NCBI RefSeq assembly: GCF_027887165.1
Contig: NC_077228.1
Span: 178,602,499-178,666,498, forward strand
Direction of reading: 5' to 3'
From: Monodelphis domestica
Taxonomy: Eukaryota > Chordata > Mammalia > Didelphimorphia > Didelphidae
Length of the DNA stretch: 64,000 nucleotides
Positions 46,642-58,500 of the stretch are shown here, piece by piece. How positions within the stretch are numbered: the stretch's first letter is position 1; the number at the start of each line of letters is the position of its first letter. The notes beneath the pieces are model-generated. The model had not been told where the DNA came from. It was given only the letters and a program-made list of their open reading frames with translations, and searched no databases. A program made the position numbers and the translations under genes.

Positions 46642-46832
46642 AGGAGTTCTTAACCTGACATTCTGGGAACATTTTTTATTAAGTATTTTGGTAACTATAT
46701 TTCAACATAATTAGTTTCCTTTATAAACCCATATACTTTCTTTTATGCACTTAAAAATCCTAAAAAATCCATAAGCATTACCAGACTACCAGAGTCCTAT
46801 GACAAAAAAAAAAAAGGTAAAGAATCCCTATT
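46642..46832. mobile_element. hAT-like MITE (TTCTTAA ends)
   Basis: It runs from GGAGTTCTTAACCTG to AGGTAAAGAATCCCT with an A-rich run before the end. Possible 8-bp duplications TTCTCTAG and TTCTCAAG (one mismatch) flank it. The core is shared with the copy at 39.0 kb. Confidence 0.65.
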
Positions 46833-47690
46833 CTCAAGAAAAGTTTTAAAGCATCTTGCTCCTTGGAGAAGATACCTCACATAACTGAGCCAAAAGGCAA
46901 AAGCAGGATAGATTATAGCTTTAGCATCCAGAACAGCAGTAGAGCCCAAAATTGGCCAGAATAGTACAGAGGTATTATTGGTCCTACCACCCATCAGTAT
47001 CAGAGCTACAAGTTGACTCTCCTCATAAGACTGGCTATTTAGTTCCCTATGTATGCCTCTCTCCTCCAGCAATTTGGCACTACATTTTCCCTGTGTGTAT
47101 CTCTACTCATGACACTTCTTTGTGTCTGCTCTCCCTGCTGATGCTAGGTATATTTGTAGGAAAATGGGTACCAATAGCAGATCTTTTGTTGCTACACTCT
47201 GTGCCATCTGCAAGTACATTTATTATGAATTAATTGAATCATTTGGTTAAATATTATCAGGTAAATAGAATAGTATATATTCATGTCCTATAGTTTAAGG
47301 GGCAAGATGGACTAAGTACCTTGAGACCAAGGTTGTCAACCTACAAAGGACCAATACTACAAGTTAAGTGGATTCCCCAAGCCACCACTAAAAGACTGAA
47401 TCCTGAAAAATATTTCTTAAAGCACTATTCTTATATTATGTCTTATACTATACATAAATTCTTATATTATTTCAGTGGTGTTTGATTTTAGATAATGGTG
47501 AAACATAAAATAGTTGGCTTTAGACTTCAAATACAATTTGTTTAAGAAACAGGATCAAATAAGCCAATGAAAGTCTTTGTTCTTTTTAATCAACATATAG
47601 AATTTATTTTTCCATATTGCTACAGTGAATGCTGTCTCCTCAAATAGATTCCAAGTTCTTTGAGGAAGAGCGGAAGAAGTAGACAGAAAT
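46833..47690. other. BRIP1 intron 1, nothing recognised
   Basis: Open stretches here on both strands are short and show no domain. Confidence 0.4.
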
Positions 47691-48060
47691 CAAGGACCCT
47701 TGAAGTGGTCAATAACCTTTGCTTGAAGACCTCCAACAATGAGGGATCAGTCACTACTTCCTAATGTAATCCATTCCACTTTGGGCAGCTCTAATTACTA
47801 GAAAGTTTTTACTGAAATCAAGCTTCAATTTTCTTTTTGCAACTTCTACCTCTTACTTCTGGTTTTGCAGTCTAGGGCCAAATATAACAATTTCATCTCT
47901 TCTATGTGAGAGTCCTCAGATACTTAAAGATGGCTACTATATTCCAAGTCTTCTCCAGGCTAAACATCCCAAATTTCTTCAATACTCCTGTGACAAGGCC
48001 CTTTACCACTCTGGTTGCCTTCCGACTCATATTTTCAGTGTCTTATCCATTCCACCTATC
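47690..48060 (+). mobile_element. L3/CR1-type LINE fragment
   Basis: GAAGACCTCCAACAATGAGG, GCAGCTCTAATTACTAGAAA and TCTCCAGGCTAAACATCCCA. Confidence 0.72.
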
Positions 48061-48715
48061 ATCTCTCTCATCAAACCACAACTATCCTAATCCAGGTCCT
48101 CAATCCCAACTACCCAGACTAAAGTCTGCTGATGGGTCTCCCTACCTCCATTCTCTCCTCTCTCTAATCCATTCTCCACACATGCCAAATCAATATCCCT
48201 AAAGTGCAGGAATGACCATGTTACATCCCTCTTTGAAGTTTTAGTGGCTTCTCAATGTATCTAGGATAAAATACTGGCATTCAACAATCTGGCTCTGGCC
48301 TATTTTTCCAGACTCATTTCAAATTATTCTCCCCAATCATCACAGACATCACCTAAAGTGGCCTACTTGCTGTTTCCACAGACAAGCCAATCCATCTGAC
48401 AACCTGCCTTTACCCTATGCCTGGCATGCTTTCCTTCAATTCCAGCCAGCTCTTGGAACCTTTAGCTCCCTTTAAGACTCAGCTCAAGTGGTACTTTTCC
48501 TGATCTCCACAGAAATTATGACACCCTTCACTCCCAAGTATGTTTTGTATTTACTTATCTGTAAGCATGTAGTATCCGTCCAGTAGACTGCAAGCTCTTT
48601 AAGGATAAGGAAAGTCTCACTTCCCTCTCTGTAGCTCCAGGCCCTAGCATACTACTCCACCTTCCTAACAATTAGAAGATGTTTCAATGAAATGCTAGTT
48701 GATTCGTGATTTTTT
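48060..48715 (+). mobile_element. L2-type LINE 3' part
   Basis: CTGGCATTCAACAATCTGGC, CCTATGCCTGGCATGCTTTC and ACTGCAAGCTCTTTAAGGAT, in L2 order. Confidence 0.75.
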
Positions 48716-49446
48716 TAAAGGAGAAAGGATCCTCATTTGTGATTTAATCAGCAAGGATGAGAATATCCTCCACCCATTTGGATCAGCAGCTAATTGGTGT
48801 TAACTCAAGGTCAAGGTGTCTGCATCCCCGTCTTCCAAACTGAGGCTTCATAAAGATTGGTTTAATTGAATAAAAACAGATTAAGCGGCAGGTCCCAGTA
48901 ACACACTATTATCACCCCTCCCCCCATTCAGAACCTCTCCTTCCTCCCTTTCATTTCCCACCCCTGCTCTTTTAACTTTCTCTTCCCTCCCCTGCTCCCA
49001 ACTTCCTCTTTTTCTCTCGCTCTCCTATTTTTAACCCCTCCCCAGCCTGGCGTCTCTCGCTCCCAGAACGAGGGCTCGAGAGCGCTCCTGTGCAACCTTC
49101 ACTTCACCAGGGTTCACATCCCCGCCACGTTACATGTGGAGTTACAGAGGTGCGAGTGGGTGTACTGGGGTCCCGACCTCTACGGGCTCAAAAGTGGCTC
49201 GAGGCAGATGAGAACCAGCTGGGGACACCGCGCAAGGACTCGTAGCGTTCGATCGGCGCACGTTCCGGGAGTAAATGAGGAGAGGAAGAGACAGCAACCT
49301 CTGAAAGGAGAGCCCCTTTGCGTCCTGCGGGATGACTGGAGCCCGGGCTACCTTAGGCCTACCCTGTTACCTTCGCTCCGCCCGCAGTCCACCTCTGCGG
49401 CCCAGGAGCTCGCCCCGAATCTAAGAAAGCGAATCTTCCTAAATGC

Positions 49447-49462
49447 TTCCCGCCTCCCGCCC
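49447..49462. promoter_or_regulatory. Two adjoining E2F-like sites
   Basis: TTCCCGCC (49447-49454) is followed directly by TCCCGCCC (49455-49462). Both resemble the E2F core TTSSCGC, and the second could also be an Sp1-type GC box. They sit just downstream (in the BRIP1 sense) of the CCAAT array, where a start site would be expected. Confidence 0.5.
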
Positions 49463-49479
49463 CCAAGTGCTTCTCGCCA

Positions 49480-49637
49480 CCAATCCACAGGAAATCGCCA
49501 ACAGCCAATCATCAGCTGGGAACGCCAAATTGCTTAACCAATGGCAGTGTAGAAATTGTAGGTAGGCTTTAAGTAGCCAATCGCTGCCAAGAGACAGCGC
49601 TACCCGCAAACACGACGAATGGACGTCGACAGCCAAT
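49480..49637. promoter_or_regulatory. Array of five CCAAT boxes
   Basis: CCAAT occurs at 49480-49484, 49505-49509, 49538-49542, 49577-49581 and 49633-49637. All are in the same orientation on the plus strand, with start-to-start spacings of 25, 33, 39 and 56 bases. Repeated CCAAT boxes a few helical turns apart are typical of NF-Y-driven, cell-cycle-regulated promoters. Which start site they serve is inferred from position. Confidence 0.7.
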
Positions 49638-50289
49638 CCTGGTAGGGCAAAGGGGAAAAGCATTCCTTTTTAAACCAGAAAGTCAATGATAGCCGGTGGC
49701 CTCAGTCTTGAGAAATCCTCTGACTCCCTCTAAGGTCCTGGAGCAAAGCTAGTTTGGGCAAGTCAGCTTGGGGCACTTTGACAGCACTACGGTGGCCGAC
49801 GGTAACCAACTCTAGAGCTCGACCCCTATTGCGGTGGTGCGTCATCTAAAAGTGGAAGCCAAGGGCATTGGACTCCAAAGGCTCCCCCGCCCCATTATTC
49901 TGAAAACAAGCTTCTTGCACCACATTATATATGCAGTAATAAAAAGCGACTCCAGGGATTCAAATCCGCCAAGCTGATTTTCCTTTGTGCCTCAATTTGC
50001 TGACTTGTAAATAAACTGGTCGTGCTTAGCATGTTTCTAACACTCTACACTTAATTAAGTTCTAGTAATTCCAAAAGAAACAAGGTACTTTTTCGGTCTG
50101 AAAAATCCAGTTTGCTTGGCTTTTTGCATTTAGCAAAAAAAAATACAAGCTCTTAAAACAATCTTTACTCCCTCCAATTACCCTTCCCTTTCTCCTGTAC
50201 ATCTTGAAAACTTAAGGAGTGTAGATAGTGTTATATTTTGGGTTTGAGTTATACATGTACCTGAAGTACTCAAAATAAAAATTTGCTGA

Positions 50290-50505
50290 TAATTCTAGTG
50301 CCTTCCCTCTTAATTATTTCCTATTTATCCTCAACAGTAATGTTTGTCTATATGTTTTCTAATTGCCTCACCATCAACTTACAAAAGGCTCCTTGAGGGT
50401 TGGATCTGTCTTTTGCCTCTCTATATTATATTCCCAGTACTTAGCACAGTGCCTAGCACATAGAAGTAACTTTAATAAATGCCTTGTGATTGACTGGCTG
50501 ATATA
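50290..50505 (+). mobile_element. L2 3' end between INTS2 and BRIP1
   Basis: GTGCCTTCCCTCTTAATTAT to AGCACAGTGCCTAGCACATA, the same subfamily as the antisense copy at 13.7 kb. Confidence 0.82.
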
Positions 50506-50699
50506 AATGAAAGTTAGCAGATATACTAGGAAGTGCTGTTCTGCGTTGGAAAGAAATTTGAAGTAATTCCTAAGGAAAAAAAATTCAAGTCGATTTGGTA
50601 ACAAGAGTATGAATGTTTATAAACAAATATTCAAAAGTTGCACACATTTTCTCTTAAATCAAAAATATATTGCATTGTGACAGATTTTACTTTAACATA

Positions 50700-52416
50700 A
50701 AATACATGAATAAATTTGCTAATAATGTATTTACAGCTTTTATTTACAAATCAAGAAATATGAGAAACAGCATATGCTGTTAGTATTAACAGTAGGTTTG
50801 GACTAGTCTTTGAAAAAAATAGACTGGAATGTGTATTGTTTATTTAGTTAGAAAATATACTTCAGCCTTTCTTGAACTTCAAGAAAAAGAGAACAATCAC
50901 CCAAACTATTCTAAGGTTGAAGTTCCTCAAAGAAGGCAGCAACAGTTGTTTCTTTTATGGAAATATAAAACTGGTTTAATTAAAAATATGAAAATTCTTG
51001 CAATACTATTGAGTATTGAGTATGCTCTCATTTTGCCAAAGGATTGTTAACCAAAAGCTAAAAATAAGAAAAATGATGAATATATATTATGAAGTGATAT
51101 TGTACACTACAGGTAGCTTTAAAATAATTGTTATGTGACTCTTTTCTAAAGAGGTATAGTCAATATAATCTCATTTTACAAAGGAAGGATATGAAATATA
51201 CACCAGTGGAAAAGTTACATTTCTTTACTACAAAGTGATATTCTCTTATCACTCTTTCTGCTTTCATGTACAAGCACAGAGGGACAAGAATTTATCATCT
51301 ATGTGCACCAAAGAAATCAAAGAAAAGTTTATCTACCTTGGACACTGACATCAGCATATAAAATGAAGATAATGGGCCCTGACTTCACAAATATCTAACT
51401 TGAAAGTTACCCGTATAGGACTACAATATGACTTACCTCAGTGATATTCCTCATCAGCTAATTTTCCTGAGGATCACAATTATTATGAATACATGCACAC
51501 ATGTGCACATATGTGCACTAACAAACACACAGAGGATTTTTTTTTTGCCAGAGACCTCCTGAAATGCAGATTTCTTGATAATTCAATGGGTTTTATTGCT
51601 CTAATTTTTGTTTAATTAGGTATCTTTAAATTTTCCCCTCTAAACATTAGATAAGTTAATAAACATTATAAAAATAAACATTTTTTTTAAAACTAACTTG
51701 GACCTTTCAGGATCTACTTTGCAAAAAGGTATTTCTGTAAACACTTTTTAAACCAGTATCACAAAGTTCCAAATTATTCAAGTACTTCTGACATATGGCT
51801 TCACACAATAGCAATAATTGAAGCATATATATATATATAGAATTTTCAAAGTCCTCATCTGCAATTCCCATGGAAATCATTTAGAAAGGCAATTTGCTTT
51901 CCTTAGTCTTCTTAACATCAATCCTTGAGAATGAGAATTCATCTTGCATTAATTTGTTTGCAAGTCCTTGAGATTTATATTTGAGTATATAACCCCTGAC
52001 TTTCTCTGAATTCTCCCTTCCTGTATTCTTTTTCTTTGCCATCATTGTAACACTCAGACCCCAGTTGAAAACCAAAAAGAACTCTAAGGCTACTTTATAG
52101 ACTTCAAAGGAAATTAAAAGCATGGTATATGCTTTTCTTCAGAAAATAAACATGATGCTGAAATCACTGGAAAGAAACTCAATTAACAACAGCTACTAGA
52201 CAAACATACAAGCAAACTAGATCCATATACTTTCATCCAAAAACAGGCAAGATATAAAGCATAATTCTCAACAAGGTCAAGTTTGAGTTCAGTTGTATGT
52301 TGTCTTTTTTTGTGATTCCAAGACACTTTTGTTCTCATTCAATATAATAGTTGTTTTCAAAGGCAAATTATGATGGGTTTGTGCTGCATACAGCTTCAAT
52401 TTCATTCATTTCTTTT
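50700..52416 (-). other. INTS2: INTS2 3' UTR (probable) with candidate poly(A) signals
   Basis: AT-rich non-coding DNA after the INTS2 stop. AATAAA on the minus strand occurs at 51592-51597, 50839-50844 and 50739-50744. The last sits just before the next repeat (an L2 end at 50290-50505), so it is the most distal plausible site. Which is used cannot be told from sequence. A short TA run lies near 51827-51839. Confidence 0.5.
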
Positions 52417-52586
52417 TTAAACTCCACTAACACTCATGTTTATTATTTCAATTATTGTGCTTTCAATACACTGGCATAATTGCACATCAGGGTCCATGCT
52501 TCCTATATCCCTGGCTCCATTTTTATAAGCAAGATCTTTACATATTCCAGCCCATCCACTTCGTTTCTCCTTCAGTTGCTGAAGGC
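52417..52586 (-). CDS. INTS2: INTS2 last coding exon with stop
   Basis: 170 nt including TAA at 52419-52417. The acceptor AG is at 52588-52587. It encodes LQQLKEKRSGWAGICKDLAY, GSMDPDVQLCQCIES and the conserved C-terminus ending MSVSGV. The 3' UTR follows directly. Confidence 0.96.
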
Positions 52587-55500
52587 CTAAAAATAAAAGA
52601 GAAGAAACCAAATATCAAGACAAAGAATCTGATCTTGTGTTCAAAGAATCACAGAACCTTAAGAGTTGGAAAAAACCTCAGTGGCTATTATTCTAAGCTA
52701 TGCAATAAAATAATCTTCTCTGCCCCATAACTAGTCACTGCCTAAAGACCTCAAGAGTATGTGTGCATGTGTATGTGTATGAAAATTTTAAGAGATCTAC
52801 GTAACTACTTACGTGTAATAATTGGATCAATATCTCTTGTCTGTGTAGCAACATCAGAGGCACAAACTTGTCCTATCTGGATCAACAAAGACATGATATC
52901 CTCATAGAGTGGAGGAAATGCTTGACAAAAAGACACCAAACTTGGCAGGGTTGGCATGAAAAAAGCATACCGCTTAGTCTGAGTTAAAACTGTTGAAGGA
53001 AAACAAAGCAGATTTGAAGAGATGCAAAATGAATACTATTATCCAAACCATGGTTTTAAATATCTCATAATTCATGTGTTTAAAATGTTTGCCACAAAAA
53101 AGAATTGAAAAAAATATCACCCTGTCACTGAAGGAGATCATAGGTATTTAATAATGCATATAATTTCAGACATATATATACTGATTGGTATTGCTGAACT
53201 CTTTTATTTACTCTCCTCTTTTAACCTTTATTACAAGGAATTGCTTGGTAGGCAGAGAAAGGAGGCATATATTAAAAAATGAAGATGAAAAAGAAACAAA
53301 AATGTGTTTTTCATTTTAATTTGCAAATTAAAAGTTAGTAGTGGTATACTACAATATCTCAAGAAATCTATGGATGCATTAATGTATGCTTTTAACTTTT
53401 TAATTTTGCATATGATATTTTATCAGAATGTCTCTACAGAATTAGATGTAAGACGTATATTATTATTTTTAAGTCTTAGTTTCTGCTGATATTTGTATAT
53501 TCTAAGAGCTACAGGTAACTGCATATGGAAGATAATTTAGCAATTATCCCCACTAAAAATATAACAAGTTTTTTCTAAGTCACTATAAATATCTTTTACT
53601 TATCATGAACAAAATAGATTTATGATGACTTAAAAAGCTTGTCGTGTTTTATATATAAGTAGTCATTACCAATCATAAAAATTAATTTTCAAATTATAAG
53701 GTATACTATAATGGCTTATTGGATTGTCAACTTTAAACCAACCACAAATCTTATTTGGGATAACACAATTTCAGAGAGGGAGCAACATGGTGTGGTGGAA
53801 AGAGCACCTAAAGTCAAGAAGACTCTAGTACAAATTCCTGGCTCTGACACTATCTGTGTGACCCACATAAAATCATTTCACCCTTCTGAGTCTCAGTTTC
53901 CTCATATGTAAAATAGGATATTACATATACTACCTACCACACAGTGTTTCTGTGAACAAAACTTTTTAAAGTATATAAATGTTTTTAATTATTATAGGAT
54001 TATATATCTGTCACTTTTAAAATGATGAATTTATGGCTAAACATGTAATAATTACAACTCAAGACTGTTCACTATAATTTGTAAATTTACAAATAACAGC
54101 ATATCCTTGGTAATCCAGTAACATACCTGTCAGCATAGTTCCCATGACATTGATAGCTAACCGGGCTACGCTCAGTGATTTTGGTAATGCATACTGGATA
54201 CATAAGTAAGAAAGCAACTGAATAGCAAATACCTGAAAAGCAAAAGTAAAATATTAAAATGTTTCAGAGGCTGATTCAGTCCAAAAATATGCACTGTGAA
54301 GAAAACAAATTTAAAGAAGAAAATGTCTGCCCTAAAGGACTTTATTATGATCTAGCAAAGAAGAGAAATCTAAAGCAGGTTATTTTGTCTTATTTGTGTT
54401 CAAGTGCAACACCCATAAACAAACTGCTACAGACATTCAGGAGAAGGAACACTAGATCTATAGCACTGCGTTCTTAACCTTGTTTGTTTCATGGGAGCTC
54501 TGGCAGAGTGAGTGAGGAAGCCTATGAGGCATCCAGTTCCAAATGTCCAACAAGAAACTCATGGAGGACTAGAGATGTGGAGAGACACTAAGGCTGGATA
54601 GATATATATCCTGGGACTCATGAGCAAAGTGATGATACCTGATAACTGATTCTCCAAAGAGTTAAAAAATGGAATGTAGCATAACCAGAGCATAAGTGAG
54701 TGCCCAAGGAAGTACAGTAAGAAAGATCAAAGCATATTTGGGTAATGACAAATAACCTATACTGGCTGATAGTCAAGGAGAAGGGCAATAGGAAATACAA
54801 TAGACAGGTACAGAGGTCTTTGTTAGGCTAAGGAATTTTAATTGAATTAAGTAAATAAGAGGGGCAGTTTGAGGCCTGGGAAATGATGGAATAAGAGCTA
54901 TATTTTAAGAAAATTAGTTACATATATGATCCTGGTGCGGAGTAAAGAAGACTGGAAACTAAGAGACCAGTAAGGGGCTATTACTTACTTTAGATAAAAG
55001 GGAAAGTTAAGAAACATTTTTGAGGTGAATACTTTGAATTTGTTATAAAAACTCAAGACTGTTAGGACTGAAACAAGACTGAACAAAGTCTCAATACATT
55101 GATTACCTGTTTTTCAAGTTCTGGTTGAGCTATGAGCTCAGGAATGAAATCCAGGCAGATGTGCATTGAAGGAATACCTGCCACTGTCAGTGGCAAAAGT
55201 TCACATGGATAACCCTATTCCAACATAAAGGGAAAAAAAACACTGGTTAGATGCAACTGATATTATTTTCTAGCTACAAAATCATTATATTTGAACAGAT
55301 TCTAATCCTCATTCATAGAGCTGGGAATGAAAGTTCAGAGTCTTAGCAAGGCAGAGACTTGTCCATCTCAGAATCTGAGCCATACACATAATCCAACTGC
55401 AGACCCATCAGCCAATAAGATATCTCATTGCTACATGGAGTTGAGGGGATACAGAGAAGAGAATAGTTCAGGAATACAAACTGCCCTTAAAGTATTCTTA

Positions 55501-58500
55501 TTTTTCATTTTTTAATTAAATATCTTAAGTGAAAAATGTTATTACTGATACATCTGGATTTTCTTCAGTTTTATAAATGAGCAAAATTAAATCCCAGTGA
55601 AGTCATCCACTTCAGTTCTTTGCTACCCCAACAAAATAAAATAGAAAGTATAATTCTTTGAAAACAAACCTGAAAATGAACAAGTTTAGCAATGTTAGGA
55701 TCAGCAATGTACATCTGGTGTAATAAACAGCAGATAAGGCACTGAACTTCTCGAAGGTTACAAAGCAAATTGTCTTCTCCTTCTTCTATCACTTTATTGT
55801 TGGTACCAACGGTACTCTGAATAATACTCTTAGTTTTCTCCTCTTCAGTAGGGAGGCAAATTTCTAAGAGAATCTGGACAGCAGCACTGTCCTACAAAGA
55901 AACCAAACACAACAAATGTAAAAAATCTCATTTTTAAACTAAATTTGATTCTCTAGGATTCTTTCTTTAGGTATAATTTATGCCTATTTCAAAAAGACAA
56001 TCAAGGAGAAGATGTCAGAAATGGTGATACTGAGCAGCAACTGAGCCATTCCTTAGGTGTAGTTATCAGTCTTTCTGGCTACCACACTTTTCAGCACCCT
56101 CCTCTCTCATCTGTCTTCTTGTCCTATCCTCCAGAGAACTATATTTTATTCTTGCTCTGACCTAGCTGCCAACTAATCCATCACAAGGTGTTAATGGCAA
56201 AGCAAGATGTTAATTCATAATGCAGGTCTCTACTTAAGGTCTTGAGTGTGGAGAAATAGAAAAAATAGCCCACCATCTTACTCTGATAATAGGCTTATAA
56301 AGACACAATAGTTTCTTAGGAGTTAACAGGTTGGTAGTCACTACCACCATCAACAATCTTGTCTCCAGAAATGAAAATTTATCTTAACACCTCTGAGTCA
56401 TGATTTGTTGTTGACATGCTAATGGCATGCATTTATTCCATGTTTAACTATTCAGAAACTACAAATTTTATATCTGGGATGGCCCTGCCACATAATTTGC
56501 AAAATTTAAGACTTATTCTGACTATTTTCTCTTCCATTCAGAATAACAATCATAGCTCGGGTTTTCTAAGCCTACTTTGTCGAGTGAAGCTTAGGGACTT
56601 CACAAAATGTTTTCAATGCATAAAATATAATGTATAAGAAACTAATTGTACTGAAATCATTATCAAAATATTAAACAAAAAAATTAAAACTCCAAACTCA
56701 CAGACCCCCCATCAAGTTAAGAATTCTTGCTCTAGCAAGGATTTCCATTCTGAAGTTCTAAAATCACATAACAATTTGCTACCTCATAACTCTTTATAGC
56801 ACTCCTTCAAGGATATAAAAGCATAGCCTATTGGAGGGGCAGGTAAAAATCTGTTTCATCCTAATTTGGCTTTCATATTATACAACAAAACTGAACTACC
56901 AAGGCAGCTAGGTGACTCAGAGAATAGAGTGCCGGACCTGGAGAAGGAAGGTCCTGGGTTCAAATCTGACTCAGACACTTCCTAGCTGTTTGACCTAGGA
57001 AAGTCCCTTAACCCCAACTGCCTAATGCTGTCCACTCTTATGCCTTGGAACCAATACTTGGTATCAATTCTAAGATAGAAGATAAGGGCTTAAAAAGAAA
57101 ATTATTACATTGCCAATTTTTAAAAAACACCATAAACTAAGGAACAGAAATTTAGGTCTGGTACAAACATACTTATTTCAAAATTCAAATGGACCTATAA
57201 TTTAATCTATGTGGCTACTTGCTTTACCAATGTATTTGACAATCTCTCTTTATTTTAGTAGACAATCTTCACGAATTATGTGGCCAAAATATTCATCATC
57301 TAGTGACCAAACTTCTAGTGATAAAACTTTTCATTATTTAGCTAGCCAGTAGGCAAAAAGGCCACTGCAGGATTCATACTCAAAGCCTTACCAATTTGGT
57401 AGTATCTGCCAGAGCATAGGCTCCACTGGTATAGCCTTTGATCACTTACCATAATAAAATACCAAAGTAAGATTTTACTGATGGGGTTAAAACATTCCTT
57501 ATCTATAATGGAGGATAAAATTTTATACTCAAAATCCCTGATTACTTTATCAATACAGTAGAACTCATCCATATGACAAATGCCAGGAATAAATATAAAT
57601 TTTTATCATAATGGAGTTGGAAATAATGAAAGTGTGCCATATGTCAATCTGTAAATAGGGCAGATAATTTGATCCATATTAGAACCAACTTTATTCAACA
57701 AGGGAGTGCTTTATATTTGGGTTTTTACCAGTTACCTGAGCAGCAAGCAATGCATTTTTTAATTCTTCTCTGGTAACCTCCGGAGCATCAGCTTGTCCCA
57801 CTAAGCCTAGTGTATTATTCGGGGAAGGTCTAATATCCTGCTCCGCTGTTTCCTTCAGGTGTGAACTAAGGTAGGCTTTGGAAGCAAGAAGGTACCCATT
57901 TAGCATGTGCAGAGTAATATCCATCAGAGGGGGACATCTAGCACACCAAAAAAACAGAAAAACATGAAAATATGTACAGATCAGCTAGAGTATGTTCCAG
58001 ATTGAACAATTTGAGAAAGCTGACAATAAAGAGTAACAATGCTTTCCCTACTAAAACTTCCTAACTCTAAGAGAAATGAAAATGTAATATATTTTTCTCA
58101 TTCTCCTTTGTATTTCAAAATATTAACAAATAGGGACTACAATCTATGATTATAGTCAAAATGATAGATAACAAGTTTTGAGGAATAGCATTTTAAGGAT
58201 ATTTAAAGATGATGGTGCCTCCTGCAAATGTGTCCTAAGTTCATTACTTGAATCCTTTCCTTAAAAAAAAAATGCAAAACTGTCATAACTGATTAAAATA
58301 AAGAGGAAAAATGTCAGAAGTTCATCTTCTTTAGTTCTTTGTTTCTCCTGTCTTTTCTTATTTCCTCTTCTATGTACTATTCATTAACTGAAGGCATTTC
58401 TCAAGACCCAAAATTCAATTTTCTGCTCTTTTCTCCCATTAAAAAACGCCTGGACACCTCGCATTTCTGTGCTCAAAACTTAAGCATCTTTATACCCAAT

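Larger units (their letters stand above)
49020..49900 (-). promoter_or_regulatory. BRIP1: CpG-rich promoter block and probable BRIP1 exon 1
   Basis: This is the only long GC-rich, CpG-rich stretch in an otherwise AT-rich window. It lies 3.2 kb upstream of BRIP1 exon 2 and 2.5 kb past the INTS2 stop codon, as expected for the BRIP1 promoter. It holds five CCAAT boxes and E2F-like sites (separate entries) and no clear TATA box. The non-coding first exon is probably on the minus strand between about 49480 and 49050. One possible donor reads AAG|GTAACA with exon end at 49371, but others fit, so the exon limits are not fixed. BRIP1 is a known E2F-responsive gene. Confidence 0.75.
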
